A stretch of 64,000 nucleotides of DNA from Paenibacillus sp. JZ16 (GCF_015326965.1 NZ_CP017659.1:5584001-5648000), one strand, 5' to 3'; numbered from the stretch's first letter, positions 44,251 to 53,804 are shown. Notes: generated by a model not told the origin, from the sequence alone. Translations and numbers: made by a program.

Positions 44251-45824
44251 CCCAGGTAACTACGACTGACACAAACCAGGTTTACCGTATTGGGATTGAC
44301 GTAGGGGGAACGAATACGGACGCCGCCCTGCTGGACTCCGACTTGCGCTGCGTGCACAAGGTGAAGGTCCACACGACGGCCGACGTGAACGAAGGCATTG
44401 TGGAGGCCGTGCGTCGGCTGCTGCAGGAGAGCGGCGTGAATGGAGCAGACATTCGCTATGCGATGCTCGGCACCACGCATTGCACCAATGCCATCGTGGA
44501 GCGCAAGCATCTTGGCCGGGTCGGCCTGATTCGCATCGGCGCTCCGGCAACGACAGCCGTTCCGCCGCTCGCTGGCTGGGACGAATCGTTGCGCGCGGCA
44601 GTTGGGCCGCATAGCTATGTCGCCTCTGGCGGCTATGAGTATGACGGCCGCAAGATCGCGAATCTGGACGAAGAGGAGATCGCCGAACTGTGCCGCCGGA
44701 TGAGCGGAGAAGTTGATGCCGTGGCGATATGCGGCGTATTTGCCCCAGTGAATCGTGAGCAGGAGAAGCGCGTTGGAGACATCGTGCGCGAGGTGTTGGG
44801 TTCGGACATGCCGGTTACCTACTCCAGCGAGATCGGCAGCATCGGATTGCTGGAGCGGGAGAATGCCTCCGTGCTGAACGCGGCGCTGCTGCAGGTCATT
44901 GCGGGCGTGGTGCGCGGCTTCGAGGAAGCGCTGAACGGGTTCGGTATCCATGCCCAGCTGTACATTTGCCAGAATGACGGCACGTTGATGAAGAGCGAAT
45001 ATGCGCTTCGATACCCGATTCTGACGATTGCGTGTGGACCGACGAATTCGATTCGGGGCGCGGCGCATTTATCCGGGCTGAGCGACGCGCTGGTCGTCGA
45101 TATCGGCGGCACGACGACGGATATCGGCGTGCTCGTGCAAGGCTTCCCGCGCCAGTCGTCGGCAGCGGTGGATATCGGCGGCATTCGCACGAATTTCCGG
45201 ATGCCGGACATTTTGTCCATTGGCCTCGGCGGCGGGACGATCGTCCGGCTGGACGACGCAGGCGGCGTGACGGTTGGCCCGGACAGCGTGGGCTACAAGC
45301 TGACGACACGGGCCCGCATCTTTGGCGGAGATACGCTGACGACGACGGACGTAGCCGTAAAGCTGGGCCGTGCCGTATGGCCGGGCACCAACGCGGATGC
45401 CGTGGACGAAGCTGTATGCGGTAAGGTGGATGCCGTCATGCAGCAGATTCTGGAGGATGCCATAGACCGGATGAAAACGAGTGCCGACCCGGTCGATGTC
45501 ATTCTGATCGGCGGCGGCAGTCTGTTGGTACCGGATACGCTGGCCGGGGCAAGCCGAATCATCCGGCCGGACAACTATGATGCGGCGAACGCGATCGGCG
45601 CAGCGCTGGGAGAGGTTAGCGGCGAGTCCGAGCGGATCTATTCGCTGGACGACTGGAGTTATGACGACGTCATCCGCGATGCGAAGGAAAGCGCCATGAA
45701 CGAGGCAACGGCAGCTGGCGCGAATCCGCAGACCGTACAGATTGTGTCCGTCGAGGACATTCCGATTGCGTATTTGCCAGGCAATGCGCTGCTTGTGAAA
45801 GTGAAAGCTGCGGGTAAGCTGTAA
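44247..45824 (+). CDS. Hydantoinase/oxoprolinase family protein
   Basis: A 525-residue protein of the ATP-dependent hydantoinase A/oxoprolinase family. IGIDVGGTNTDAALLDSD at the start is the ATPase-type phosphate loop. AMLGTTHCTNAIVERKHL, ILTIACGPTNSIRGAAHLSG, VVDIGGTTTDIGVLVQG and SIGLGGGTIVRLD follow in family order. It would hydrolyse a cyclic amide ring such as a hydantoin, with ATP. The overlap with the DUF917 gene (ATGA) suggests a complex between the two products. GC-rich for the window (like 43-46 kb as a whole), which gives long but spurious antisense frames here. Confidence 0.88.
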   Translation: MTQVTTTDTNQVYRIGIDVGGTNTDAALLDSDLRCVHKVKVHTTADVNEGIVEAVRRLLQESGVNGADIRYAMLGTTHCTNAIVERKHLGRVGLIRIGAPATTAVPPLAGWDESLRAAVGPHSYVASGGYEYDGRKIANLDEEEIAELCRRMSGEVDAVAICGVFAPVNREQEKRVGDIVREVLGSDMPVTYSSEIGSIGLLERENASVLNAALLQVIAGVVRGFEEALNGFGIHAQLYICQNDGTLMKSEYALRYPILTIACGPTNSIRGAAHLSGLSDALVVDIGGTTTDIGVLVQGFPRQSSAAVDIGGIRTNFRMPDILSIGLGGGTIVRLDDAGGVTVGPDSVGYKLTTRARIFGGDTLTTTDVAVKLGRAVWPGTNADAVDEAVCGKVDAVMQQILEDAIDRMKTSADPVDVILIGGGSLLVPDTLAGASRIIRPDNYDAANAIGAALGEVSGESERIYSLDDWSYDDVIRDAKESAMNEATAAGANPQTVQIVSVEDIPIAYLPGNALLVKVKAAGKL

Positions 45825-45942
45825 CGGGCTAGGCATGCGCCTAGCTCGGCAGCATTAGCGACCACATGAGGAGTGTGTGATAGCCATCGGGGGTCCATTT
45901 AATGGTGCTCGGCGGCGAATGGCATTAAACAGAGTAACATGA

Positions 45943-45982
45943 AATGGTGGTACGGAACGAATCCCGTATCGCCATTTTTTTA
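45943..45982 (+). terminator. Rho-independent terminator after the hydantoinase operon
   Basis: AATGGTGGTACGG from 45944 pairs with CCGTATCGCCATT ending near 45976 (two mismatched or G-T positions), followed by T7. Confidence 0.8.
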
Positions 45983-46122
45983 TTTCCGAGAGCATGACCT
46001 TCCCTGATGAACTTGGTGCAAGAAAAGCAGGGAACCACCCTTAGAGCGATAATCAACCGGCTTGTCTTCCTTTTTTGATATTTTCCATAATTCTGCGTGT
46101 CCGGAAAAAGGAAAATCACACA

Positions 46123-46275
46123 ATGAAGTCAGATGTTTATTTCAAGGAAATGTCCTCGACTCGGGTATTCAAATATGCAACAATAGAGGATCAGGGCCGC
46201 AGGAGAATGGACCCAAGGCGCAGCAAGGCAATCCGCAAGATCGCTTACCAATTTACGATCAATAATTTATACTAG
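46123..46275 (+). CDS. Possible small basic protein upstream of DUF4317
   Basis: A 50-residue frame beginning MKSDVYFKEMSSTRVFKYAT and rich in Arg/Lys (RRRMDPRRSKAIRKIAY). AAAAAGG stands about 11 bases before ATG 46123. It ends 38 bp before the DUF4317 gene on the same strand. The composition is protein-like but I recognise no family. It may be a genuine small gene or chance. Confidence 0.35.
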   Translation: MKSDVYFKEMSSTRVFKYATIEDQGRRRMDPRRSKAIRKIAYQFTINNLY

Positions 46276-46313
46276 ATAAGCCAGATTATATTGAAGGAGC
46301 TGCCGAATCGGAT

Positions 46314-47489
46314 ATGAACAAAAAAGAAGTCGCCAATATACGCAAGCAATTTAAGCTGGATCACGATTTAATGAATATTTACGATATTCTCAATGTCTAT
46401 ATTACAAAGGAAACGAATGAAATCTACCACTGGGAGCGCCTGCCGTTCGAGCTGGTGGATCGGGAGAAGCAAGAGTTATACATGGGGAATTTCAAAAAAC
46501 TGCTGACCGGCGAACTGGATCAAAAATTGTTCGAATTGAGGTTTCAGGAAGCAGCGGAGGAACCGGCGCAGGTCATGCTTCACCAAGCTCTTGTGTCGGG
46601 TGATCCGGAAGAATGGCAGGACTTGATGCTGATGCTGGTGGATCGAATGCTGAAGGATGCCCAATATGAGCGGGATATGGTGGTCACGTTCGTTCGGGGA
46701 CAGTATTATTTGCCGACCAAGGCGAGAAACGATGAAGCGGAGGAGAGCGAGAAGAACGAGGTGTTCGCCCATCCGTTCATTTTATGCAGCGTGAATTCTA
46801 CGGAGAAACAACGGAAGACGCTTTTGTTCGATTATGTGGAGCGGGAGTTCAAGTACAATGTCATTGTAGATCCGATTATCAAGTTAAGTACGCCGGAGCA
46901 AGGATTCCTGTACCCTAGCGTGACGGACAATTATTCGGATGTGAATCGTATTTTGTATTGTACGGGAAAATCGAATTTTCCGGATCCGCATTTTGTCGAA
47001 CAGGTCTTGAACGGGGAAAGATCCGTGACGGCACTAGAAGAGCGAGCGATTTTCGAAGATATCGTCAAGGAAGTGGCCGGCGAACAGCTCGATTCAGCCA
47101 CCATTGCCCAGGTGTACGAGGAAATCAACCGGGTGATCGAAATGAACGAAGAGACGAAGGAGGAAGAACCTCCGAAGCTGGATTATAAAGATCTCGAGCG
47201 TGTACTGACCGCAAGCGGCGTAGAGGACGTGACGACCGAGAAGGTGGAGCGGGCATTCGAAACCATCGTGGACAATAAGAACTATGAGATGAAAGCAACC
47301 AGCGTCATGCCGAAGTATACTTCCAAATCTATTAAGATCGAAACCAAGGTAGCTACGATTTCGATTAGCCCGCAGGATTTAAGGTATGTCAAACAGGTGA
47401 ATTTCCAAGGTAAACGCTGCATCATGATTGAAGTCGACGAAGATGTCGCGATTGAAGGGTTTACGCTGGCTTCAGAGACGCTTTTATAG
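46314..47489 (+). CDS. DUF4317 domain protein
   Basis: A 391-residue soluble protein: MNKKEVANIRKQFKLDHDLM at the start, then IYDILNVYITKETNEIYHW and YVEREFKYNVIVDP, as in the DUF4317 family of Firmicutes; the function is unknown. It is acidic and Glu-rich, with a C-terminal beta-rich part (ISISPQDLRYVKQVNFQGKR). AAGGAG lies upstream of ATG 46314. The 3' end of the gene, together with its downstream hairpin, is present again in decayed form at 49188-49345. Confidence 0.85.
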   Translation: MNKKEVANIRKQFKLDHDLMNIYDILNVYITKETNEIYHWERLPFELVDREKQELYMGNFKKLLTGELDQKLFELRFQEAAEEPAQVMLHQALVSGDPEEWQDLMLMLVDRMLKDAQYERDMVVTFVRGQYYLPTKARNDEAEESEKNEVFAHPFILCSVNSTEKQRKTLLFDYVEREFKYNVIVDPIIKLSTPEQGFLYPSVTDNYSDVNRILYCTGKSNFPDPHFVEQVLNGERSVTALEERAIFEDIVKEVAGEQLDSATIAQVYEEINRVIEMNEETKEEEPPKLDYKDLERVLTASGVEDVTTEKVERAFETIVDNKNYEMKATSVMPKYTSKSIKIETKVATISISPQDLRYVKQVNFQGKRCIMIEVDEDVAIEGFTLASETLL

Positions 47490-47554
47490 ACTCGTTCATC
47501 GTACAAGCTTCGGCGCGGTGCCGGAAACCTGAGACTATATAGGTATGCCATAAG

Positions 47555-47672
47555 TAAAAGAGGCTTGTGTTGCAATTTCGGATGGGAAGCATAAGAGTCA
47601 TGTAGGCGTTGTTAACCTATATGGCTCTTTTTGTGTTAAGCATGCTGCGGGAGAAGCGGCGATAAAGACCAT
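47555..47672 (+). repeat. Repeat with terminator hairpin, copy 1
   Basis: About 115 bp matching 49226-49345, with substitutions, lying after the DUF4317 gene. The centre is a hairpin, AAGAGTCATGTAGG...CCTATATGGCTCTTTTT (about 47594-47634), so it serves as the DUF4317 terminator. GGGAGAAGCGGCGA is shared further right. Confidence 0.8.
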
Positions 47673-47721
47673 AATGTCTGAACCCGCTTTTGTGGTTAAA
47701 AAGCATGTTTTGGCAAGAAAA

Positions 47722-47748
47722 AAGACCCTAGAGGCTCTTAGGGTCTTG
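47722..47748 (-). terminator. Terminator of the MBL-fold gene
   Basis: AAGACCCTA (47722-47730) pairs with TTAGGGTCTT (47738-47747) around 7 bases. On the minus strand it ends in a run of T (A6 at 47717-47723 on the plus strand), fitting the end of the minus-strand gene. Confidence 0.82.
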
Positions 47749-47778
47749 TAGGAACTTTGGCTTTAATCCATCGATACA

Positions 47779-48540
47779 CTAAAACGTGTAGGATTCCCCG
47801 TCATTTGGAATCAAAACATTAGAGGAGATTCCTTTTTCGTTAGTAAAGATATTTAATTCTTCCCTCGATAATGTCCAATGATTAACTGCTTCCATATGGA
47901 CAGATATAATTTTCGCCTCAGGGGCGGCTTTATAAACATGGTAGATATCCTCTTTCCCCATTACTAGAGATCCGCCTTGAAGGAATTGATTATCTCCCCC
48001 ATTTACAACAATGATTTCCGGTTTGTGTGTTTCGATGGCTTCCCCAACAGCTTCATACCAAACCGTATCTCCAGCAATATACAATGTTTTCTCGTTAGGG
48101 TGCTTAAAGACAACACCGCACACATGTCCGGCAAGTTGTAATATTTCTCCTCTGCCGTGTTCGCCTTTAGTTTTAACTAATCGAATATCTCCAAAGGCTG
48201 AATTTTCTTGCAGCACTTCTACATTTTGAAAACCGGCGTTTCTGACTTCTGCTGCGTCTTCTTCGTTTTGTACAAACATTTTAATATCTTTTGGCAGCGC
48301 CTCTTTAGCCGTATCGTCCCAATGGTCTAAATGTAGATGAGTGACTATCACAGCATCCAAGTTGCTGATAATATGGTCAACCGAGGTTGGCAAGCCAACC
48401 AAAGGATTGTTTCGATCTTGGCGTAACGAATTAGGGAAAGGCGGATACGCATCTTTTTCTCCCAAAAAAGGGTCGATTAAAAACTTCTTCCCTGCATATT
48501 GGACAACAAGTGTCGCATTTCGAATGAGTTGTATTTTCAT
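47779..48540 (-). CDS. MBL-fold metal-dependent hydrolase
   Basis: A 253-residue cytoplasmic hydrolase with the metallo-beta-lactamase fold. The metal-binding HLHLDHWD motif is near residue 69, with NATLVVQYAGKKFLIDPFLG before it, LYIAGDTVWY near 154, and VHMEAVNHW near 220 supplying later ligands. It resembles the UPF0173/UlaG-like branch, whose members act on phosphodiester or lactone substrates; the substrate here is unknown. The neighbouring divergent Lrp-type regulator may control it. AAGGAG precedes the ATG on this strand. Confidence 0.85.
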   Translation of the reverse strand: MKIQLIRNATLVVQYAGKKFLIDPFLGEKDAYPPFPNSLRQDRNNPLVGLPTSVDHIISNLDAVIVTHLHLDHWDDTAKEALPKDIKMFVQNEEDAAEVRNAGFQNVEVLQENSAFGDIRLVKTKGEHGRGEILQLAGHVCGVVFKHPNEKTLYIAGDTVWYEAVGEAIETHKPEIIVVNGGDNQFLQGGSLVMGKEDIYHVYKAAPEAKIISVHMEAVNHWTLSREELNIFTNEKGISSNVLIPNDGESYTF

Positions 48541-48727
48541 GGCAATAGACTCCTTTTTTGATTTGGATATAGTTTACTCAGCGGCCAAGTAACCAATACA
48601 GGTTCCCTTTGTCCACTTTGGGATAAGGGTTACTGTATAGTAAAATGATAAAGGACATCTTGAATTTAATCGATGCTTCGATGAAACGCTTTTACATCAA
48701 ATCATTTCACGGTGAAAGGATTATGGT

Positions 48728-49177
48728 ATGCAACTTGATCAAACGGATTATCAGATCCTTCGGTTACTAACCGAAAATTCAAGGATTCAATGGAAAGACT
48801 TAGGGAAACAAATTCATATGACTGGACAAGCAGTAGGCAATCGTATCAAAAAACTTGAGGAAAGCGGTGTAATTACAGCCTATTCCCTAATCATCGATGA
48901 AATGAGATTAGGGCTTGCTTATACAGCATTTGTTATTATTCATATGAAAACAGCAAATCACGATTCGTTTATTCGTTTTATTATGGATCAAAATGAGATA
49001 GTTGAAGCACATCGAATTTCGGGAGAAGGCTGTTACCATTTAACGATAAAAGTTTCATCCCAAGATCAACTGAACCTTTTTCTTAATAAACTTCTCGATT
49101 ATGGGAATTACAGCTTGAATCTGTCCATACAAAAAATCAAACAACGCAGTACGTTGACCGCCGCACCAAATGAATAG
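48728..49177 (+). CDS. Lrp/AsnC-family regulator
   Basis: A 149-residue regulator: MQLDQTDYQILRLLTENSRI, then QWKDLGKQIHMTGQAVGNRI, is the N-terminal winged helix-turn-helix, and the C-terminal ligand-binding RAM part reads FVIIHMKTANHDSFI and GEGCYHLTIKVSS. It would bind an amino acid or similar small ligand. It is divergent from the MBL-fold hydrolase across a 187-bp region that should hold both promoters, so a direct regulatory link is the simplest reading. AAAGGA lies before ATG 48728. Confidence 0.88.
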   Translation: MQLDQTDYQILRLLTENSRIQWKDLGKQIHMTGQAVGNRIKKLEESGVITAYSLIIDEMRLGLAYTAFVIIHMKTANHDSFIRFIMDQNEIVEAHRISGEGCYHLTIKVSSQDQLNLFLNKLLDYGNYSLNLSIQKIKQRSTLTAAPNE

Positions 49178-49187
49178 CAAAAGCTTC

Positions 49188-49240
49188 ATTCGAGGATGCC
49201 GTCATCGAAGGCTTTACGCTTACTACAGAGAATAAAAGGA
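49188..49240 (+). pseudogene. Relic of the 3' end of a DUF4317 gene
   Basis: The frame reads SFEDAVIEGFTLTTEN and corresponds to VDEDVAIEGFTLASET at the end of the intact DUF4317 gene (47430-47486). Only the last ~17 codons survive. The following repeat (49226-49345) continues the similarity to the downstream region of that gene. Confidence 0.7.
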
Positions 49241-49345
49241 TTGTGTTGCAATTTCAGATAGGAAGTACAAGAGTCATGTAGGTGTTGTTCACCTATATGA
49301 CTCTTTTTGTGTTCATGATGCGAAGCGGGAGAAGCGGCGACAAAG
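49226..49345 (+). repeat. Repeat with terminator hairpin, copy 2
   Basis: Matches 47555-47672. The hairpin arms AAGAGTCATGTAGGTG (49269-49284) and CACCTATATGACTCTT (49290-49305) pair almost perfectly and are followed by T's, so this copy terminates the Lrp-type gene. Confidence 0.82.
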
Positions 49346-49522
49346 ACCCTTCTGAAGACCGATACGTAAATACATCGGCTGCAGGAAGAAATATCCATGA
49401 GGCTAGATATGATGGATATAGAATGTAACTTGCGGTTAGTGAGAAGCGGTAGTTTCTTCACAAGTGACCGGGAATGGCAGGCAACCCATTTCTGGAAATT
49501 CCAATACGGGGAGATGTAAGAA

Positions 49523-50227
49523 GTGACAACGTTAATCGAATTCAAAAACGTAACCAAGGCTTATCCAATCGGCGAAGTGACGATTCAAGCCCTTGCGGGT
49601 GTTGACTTCTCCATATTAGAGGGGGAATTCGTCGTGATCCTAGGGGCCAGCGGGGCGGGGAAAAGCACGATTTTGAACATTCTCGGCGGGATGGATACCG
49701 CTACCTCGGGACAAGTGTTTGTGGGGGATCAAGAGATTACGGGATGGAGCGAGAAGAGATTAACCGAATACCGCGGCGAGCAGGTTGGCTTCGTCTTTCA
49801 ATTCTATAACCTGATTCCGAATTTGAATGCGCTGGAGAACGTGGAATTTGCGACAGAGGTATGTAAGGACCATCTGGACGCCCGTGATATTTTACATAAG
49901 GTTGGACTAACAGATCGGATGAAGAACTTCCCTTCCCAGCTCTCTGGCGGCGAACAGCAAAGAGTTGCGATCGCAAGAGCGGTTGCCAAGAATCCCGCGC
50001 TGCTCCTCTGCGACGAACCCACCGGTGCTCTGGATTATGTGACAGGGAAATCGGTCTTAAAGCTGCTTCAAGATTTGAACCGGGAAACGAAGACCTGCGT
50101 CGTGCTGGTCACCCATAATTCGGCCATCGCGCCCATGGCGGATAAAGTGATCCGCGTCAAGAGCGGGAAGATCGAGAGCATCACGATCAATGAGCACAAA
50201 CAAAGCGTTGAAGGGATCGAGTGGTGA
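49523..50227 (+). CDS. ABC exporter ATP-binding protein (MacB/LolD type)
   Basis: A 234-residue ATPase: Walker [18 protein letters not shown] near residue 38, Q-loop in [11 protein letters not shown], signature [17 protein letters not shown] near 140, Walker [13 protein letters not shown] near 160, and the switch His in VLVTHN. This matches the MacB/LolD/BceA-type ATPases that energise FtsX-fold permeases. GTG 49523 is used, nine bases after GGGGAG. The stop overlaps the start of the permease (TGATG), so both are co-translated. Substrate unknown; such pairs often handle peptides, lipoproteins or cell-wall stress. Confidence 0.9.
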   Translation: MTTLIEFKNVTKAYPIGEVTIQALAGVDFSILEGEFVVILGASGAGKSTILNILGGMDTATSGQVFVGDQEITGWSEKRLTEYRGEQVGFVFQFYNLIPNLNALENVEFATEVCKDHLDARDILHKVGLTDRMKNFPSQLSGGEQQRVAIARAVAKNPALLLCDEPTGALDYVTGKSVLKLLQDLNRETKTCVVLVTHNSAIAPMADKVIRVKSGKIESITINEHKQSVEGIEW

Positions 50228-52554
50228 TGAAGGTTTTAGCGTTGAAATTATTAAGGGACATGAGACAGTCGGTAGGACAATTCATAGCCATTGTATTGGT
50301 TATTGCGGTGGGAGCCTTTTTCTACACGGGGCTGGTTACCTTAAGTGACAATCTTAGCGGCTATACGAAGGGGTATTTTCAAGAACATAATCTAAGCGAC
50401 TTGAACGTTTATTACAGTCAAATTTCCGCTGAGGATGTGGCCGGTTTTCGAGACATCGAAGGCATTCATCATATCGAAGGGCGTTATAGCGTCCAGGCCG
50501 AACAGGCTTTTGAAGATGATAAAGCCTTATTAACGGTGCATTCGATCCCTGTACCTAATGCAATCAACACATCCAGGATGATGGAGGGCAGGATGCCAGC
50601 AGGGCCGAATGAGATCCTGTTGGACTCCCACTATGCCGAGGCACATCATTACCGTGTAGGTGATACCATCAGCCTCCGTGTGAATGACAAGGACATGACG
50701 TTCACGATTAGCGGCTTGAATGAAAATGTGGAGCATGCCAAGAAGAACGAAACCCAGGACCATCAAGCTTATGGAATCGCTTATATCCCCGAAGAGACCA
50801 TACCTGAAATCGCAGGCAGCATGTTCTACAATGAGATCCTGATTGATGCCAAGGACGGTTACGATATGGACCAGTTAGGCCAAGCCATTGAAGCACATTC
50901 CCAGTCCCTCCCTTATATAAGCCAGGTCAGTAAAGAACGGACCTTCAACTATTCCCAGACCCAGCAGACGATTCATAATAATAAGCTGATGAGCAGGGTG
51001 ATCCCGATCGTTCTCTTTTTGATTGAAGCGGTGATTCTGTTTCTGATCATGTCGAGGATTATCGATTCCCAGCGAAATCAAGTGGGCATTATGAAGGCAT
51101 TAGGGGTGAAAAAAAGAAGCATCATGCTGCATTACATGGGCTACCCTGTGCTGGCAGGCGTCATCGGCTCCATCTTGGGCTATGCCATCGCCGCCGCTCT
51201 ATTCATTCCACTCATTACAACGTCGATTGGAAGAAGCTACTCCCTGCCTGACCTGACATTCACCCTCTCGTTCTTTACGCTCCTACCTCCGATGATCTGC
51301 TCCAGTGCGTTTGGCATGCTGTCCTGCTATTTCAGCGGCAGAGCGATCCTACAAGAACGTGCTGCCCAGGCGATGCGTCCGAAACCGCCCAAGAAGATGA
51401 AGAAGCTGCTCATCGAGCAAGTTCCGGGCATGTGGAGCCGGCTTCCCTACAGCTACAAGATCATTCTACGAAATATATTCCTAAATAAACAAAAAGCATT
51501 CGCAAGCTCCGTTGGCGTTGTGGTCAGTACGGTTTTGTTGATCACGGCTTTTGGCACGCAGACGGCCCTGCTCAAGGTAGCCGGCCAGATTGAAGAGGTG
51601 AATACGTATGATTTACGAGTCGATTATGCGATAGGATCGTTCCCCGATATGGCAGCACTGCCGTCCGGCATAGCAGAACGTTATGGGTTGTCCACCTACC
51701 CTGTGGAACTCATCCGAGGGGAAAACAAAGAAAACGCTACGCTGGTGGTTACGGAGCAGGATAATGAGCTGATTCGCTTTTATGATGAACAAGGCAACCG
51801 GCTATCGTTAGAGGATCATGGCGTGCTGGTACCGAAATCTTACGCGGATCAATATCATATTGCTGAAGGGGATACAATCCAGCTTCAATTCACGGCACCG
51901 GAGCTTAACCAAACCATCGTCGATATGAAGGTTCTGGATATCTCCACACAATACTCGAATCCATCGTTCTACAGCACACCGAATTATATGAAGAGTGTGG
52001 GTATCGACTACGATCCTTCTTCTCTGTTAGTGAGCGTCCATAGCGCTGCCGATCTGGCGGGCGTTCGCAGCTTCTTCGAACAGGACCCGCAGGTGGAGGC
52101 CATTGTGGACAAGGATGATCTCAAGAAATCTGCGCAATATATGCTGAAGCAAAACAGCTTTATTTTCATCATGTTTATCATCTGTGCCGTCATTCTGTCC
52201 TTCGGCGCCATCTATACGATCTCTTCCATCAATATTTATGAAAGGAATCGTGAGCTTGCCACCCTGAAGGTATTAGGCTATCCCAAACGTAAAATCAACC
52301 GGCTGATCTTCTCTGAGAACATGCTGTTAACCGCTTTTGCGGTCATTGTTGCCCTGCCGATCAGCTGTTATGTTTATTCCATCATTATCAAGGCGCTTTC
52401 GAGTACGCATCAGCAAATTCCCGATCAATTAAACCTTGTGATTATGCTGGCGTCGGTTGCGCTGGCATTCTTCCTGACCCTTCTCTCCAACCTTATGCTG
52501 CGGAAGAAAGTGACGCGGATTCATATGATCGAGTCGTTGAAGGGGGTGGAGTGA
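50227..52554 (+). CDS. FtsX-fold ABC transporter permease
   Basis: A 775-residue membrane protein made of two FtsX-type halves. A first helix at residues about 18-38 is followed by a large extracytoplasmic domain to about 255, then helices (IPIVLFLIEAVILFLIMSRI and two more). The second half repeats this, with a short extracytoplasmic domain and C-terminal helices (FIFIMFIICAVILSFGAIYT). RNQVGIMKALGVKKRSI and NRELATLKVLGYPKRKI are the coupling-type loops of this family. It forms the export or mechano-transmission unit with the preceding ATPase. No membrane-fusion partner is adjacent. Confidence 0.88.
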   Translation: MKVLALKLLRDMRQSVGQFIAIVLVIAVGAFFYTGLVTLSDNLSGYTKGYFQEHNLSDLNVYYSQISAEDVAGFRDIEGIHHIEGRYSVQAEQAFEDDKALLTVHSIPVPNAINTSRMMEGRMPAGPNEILLDSHYAEAHHYRVGDTISLRVNDKDMTFTISGLNENVEHAKKNETQDHQAYGIAYIPEETIPEIAGSMFYNEILIDAKDGYDMDQLGQAIEAHSQSLPYISQVSKERTFNYSQTQQTIHNNKLMSRVIPIVLFLIEAVILFLIMSRIIDSQRNQVGIMKALGVKKRSIMLHYMGYPVLAGVIGSILGYAIAAALFIPLITTSIGRSYSLPDLTFTLSFFTLLPPMICSSAFGMLSCYFSGRAILQERAAQAMRPKPPKKMKKLLIEQVPGMWSRLPYSYKIILRNIFLNKQKAFASSVGVVVSTVLLITAFGTQTALLKVAGQIEEVNTYDLRVDYAIGSFPDMAALPSGIAERYGLSTYPVELIRGENKENATLVVTEQDNELIRFYDEQGNRLSLEDHGVLVPKSYADQYHIAEGDTIQLQFTAPELNQTIVDMKVLDISTQYSNPSFYSTPNYMKSVGIDYDPSSLLVSVHSAADLAGVRSFFEQDPQVEAIVDKDDLKKSAQYMLKQNSFIFIMFIICAVILSFGAIYTISSINIYERNRELATLKVLGYPKRKINRLIFSENMLLTAFAVIVALPISCYVYSIIIKALSSTHQQIPDQLNLVIMLASVALAFFLTLLSNLMLRKKVTRIHMIESLKGVE

Positions 52555-52661
52555 ATGGAATGCCTGCAAGAAGTACTGAGTACCCCAGACCCAAAAAATA
52601 TCGGTAGTAAGGTATAAAATTAAGGGATTGGTAGAGCGTCAGCATTTATTGATGACTAGAG

Positions 52662-52700
52662 AAAGCGCCATGCCTGTTTTCATGAGGCGTGGCGCTTTAA
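52662..52700 (+). terminator. Rho-independent terminator after the ABC operon
   Basis: AAAGCGCCATGCCT at 52662-52675 pairs with AGGCGTGGCGCTTT at 52685-52698 (one G-T pair). The left A-run makes it usable by both strands. Confidence 0.82.
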
Positions 52701-52815
52701 TAATCTTTTAGCAGCGATAAGTTTAAGAATGACATCCCCAATAATCATCGCTTTAGTAGAAATAACTACTTTGGGTGAAGCATCATCTCTACCAGCAATG
52801 AGATCTTATGGGGGA

Positions 52816-53481
52816 TTAACCATCAACTACACTCATTTGCGCATATCCGGTTGTGCTGTAGGTACTCGCACGAGCTCCATAAGCAGTGTTACGTTTAGGG
52901 TTCGTAAGATATATTTTTCCGCCTTGCTTAACGTTATTTACATAACCGAGGTCTGCGCCAGTGTCAATATTCGTGAATCCGCCATTATAGCTTGTCCCTG
53001 GCAAAGAGTCAGCTGTCATTGTAACTCTGCTGGCGCTGGTGAAAAAGGTGTAAAACGGCAGTGTCGCTGAAGAATCGGATGGTTCAAATAGATAGACAAA
53101 CCCTACATAATTCGCGGCTAGGATCTGAAAATCATAAGCTGTCAGCTTAGCTAACTGTTGTTTGCGCACGTCCTCTTTCAATCTAGGAACGTCCCAGTCC
53201 GGAAACAGGTCGGAAAATTCAGGAAGTTCTTCAATGGTTCCATCCGGCAGCTCATACGCAACCTGGCCATCAACGGTCCAAGAAGTGCTGTAAATGATAG
53301 AATTCCTTGCGTCCAAGATTTCATCCTTCCATTCCTCGGGCGCTACGTCAATATCCTGATACGCAAGTTCCTGTTGTGACAGGGAGTTGTAGTCCTGTTG
53401 ATCATTCGCAAAAGCAAGGCTAGGTGTGAGTAGAAGGAGAAGAGTCAGTACCGATAAAAATAAGAGAGCGTTCTTTTTCAT
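52816..53481 (-). CDS. Secreted protein of unknown function
   Basis: A 221-residue exported protein. MKKNALLFLSVLTLLLLLTP, then SLAFA is a clear signal peptide, with cleavage before NDQQDYNS. The mature part has an acidic helical section (LAYQDIDVAPEEWKDEIL) and an all-beta C-terminus rich in Gly, Thr and Tyr (YNGGFTNIDTGADLGYVNN). I do not recognise the family. The start is taken at 53481 because GGAGG lies nine bases upstream; a frame begins 42 bases earlier. Monocistronic, convergent with the ABC operon. Confidence 0.75.
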   Translation of the reverse strand: MKKNALLFLSVLTLLLLLTPSLAFANDQQDYNSLSQQELAYQDIDVAPEEWKDEILDARNSIIYSTSWTVDGQVAYELPDGTIEELPEFSDLFPDWDVPRLKEDVRKQQLAKLTAYDFQILAANYVGFVYLFEPSDSSATLPFYTFFTSASRVTMTADSLPGTSYNGGFTNIDTGADLGYVNNVKQGGKIYLTNPKRNTAYGARASTYSTTGYAQMSVVDG

Positions 53482-53733
53482 AGCCGATAGCCTCCATTCT
53501 AAAATTGGGAATTTGGATTTCAAAGTGCTGTATTATCAAGTGAAGTATTATGCTGTTCCACGTGAAGATCTATGTTTACGTTAATTGTCCAACGGAATCA
53601 CCTCCAATTCATGAAGTGTTACATTGTAGCTTTCATTACATATATGTTCTAATGCATCGATCTGGGGACAAGTTTCTTCAATTATTCAATAGCATGTTTA
53701 TATCAATCCAGATTTTATCTTGATTGTTTAGGT

Positions 53734-53781
53734 TTGACATGTATATAAGACAAATGTAGAATCTTAGGTAGACAATTGTCT
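53734..53781 (+). promoter_or_regulatory. Promoter and BlaI-type palindrome
   Basis: TTGACA at 53734-53739 and TAGAAT at 53757-53762 with a 17-bp spacer make a near-consensus sigma-A promoter. The 12-bp palindrome AGACAATTGTCT at 53770-53781 lies just downstream, at the transcription start, a likely operator of the BlaI-type product. Confidence 0.8.
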
Positions 53782-53804
53782 TAAAGGAGTTGATCCATAG
53801 AACG

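Noticed and set aside
44202..45836. Long minus-strand frames (288 and 255 codons) opposite the hydantoinase gene
   Set aside because: Same reason: codon-position GC bias of the plus-strand gene leaves few stops on the other strand. No domain is recognisable.
47555..49345. CRISPR-like or miniature mobile repeat
   Set aside because: Only two copies, different spacing, with one end clearly derived from a gene; no array structure.
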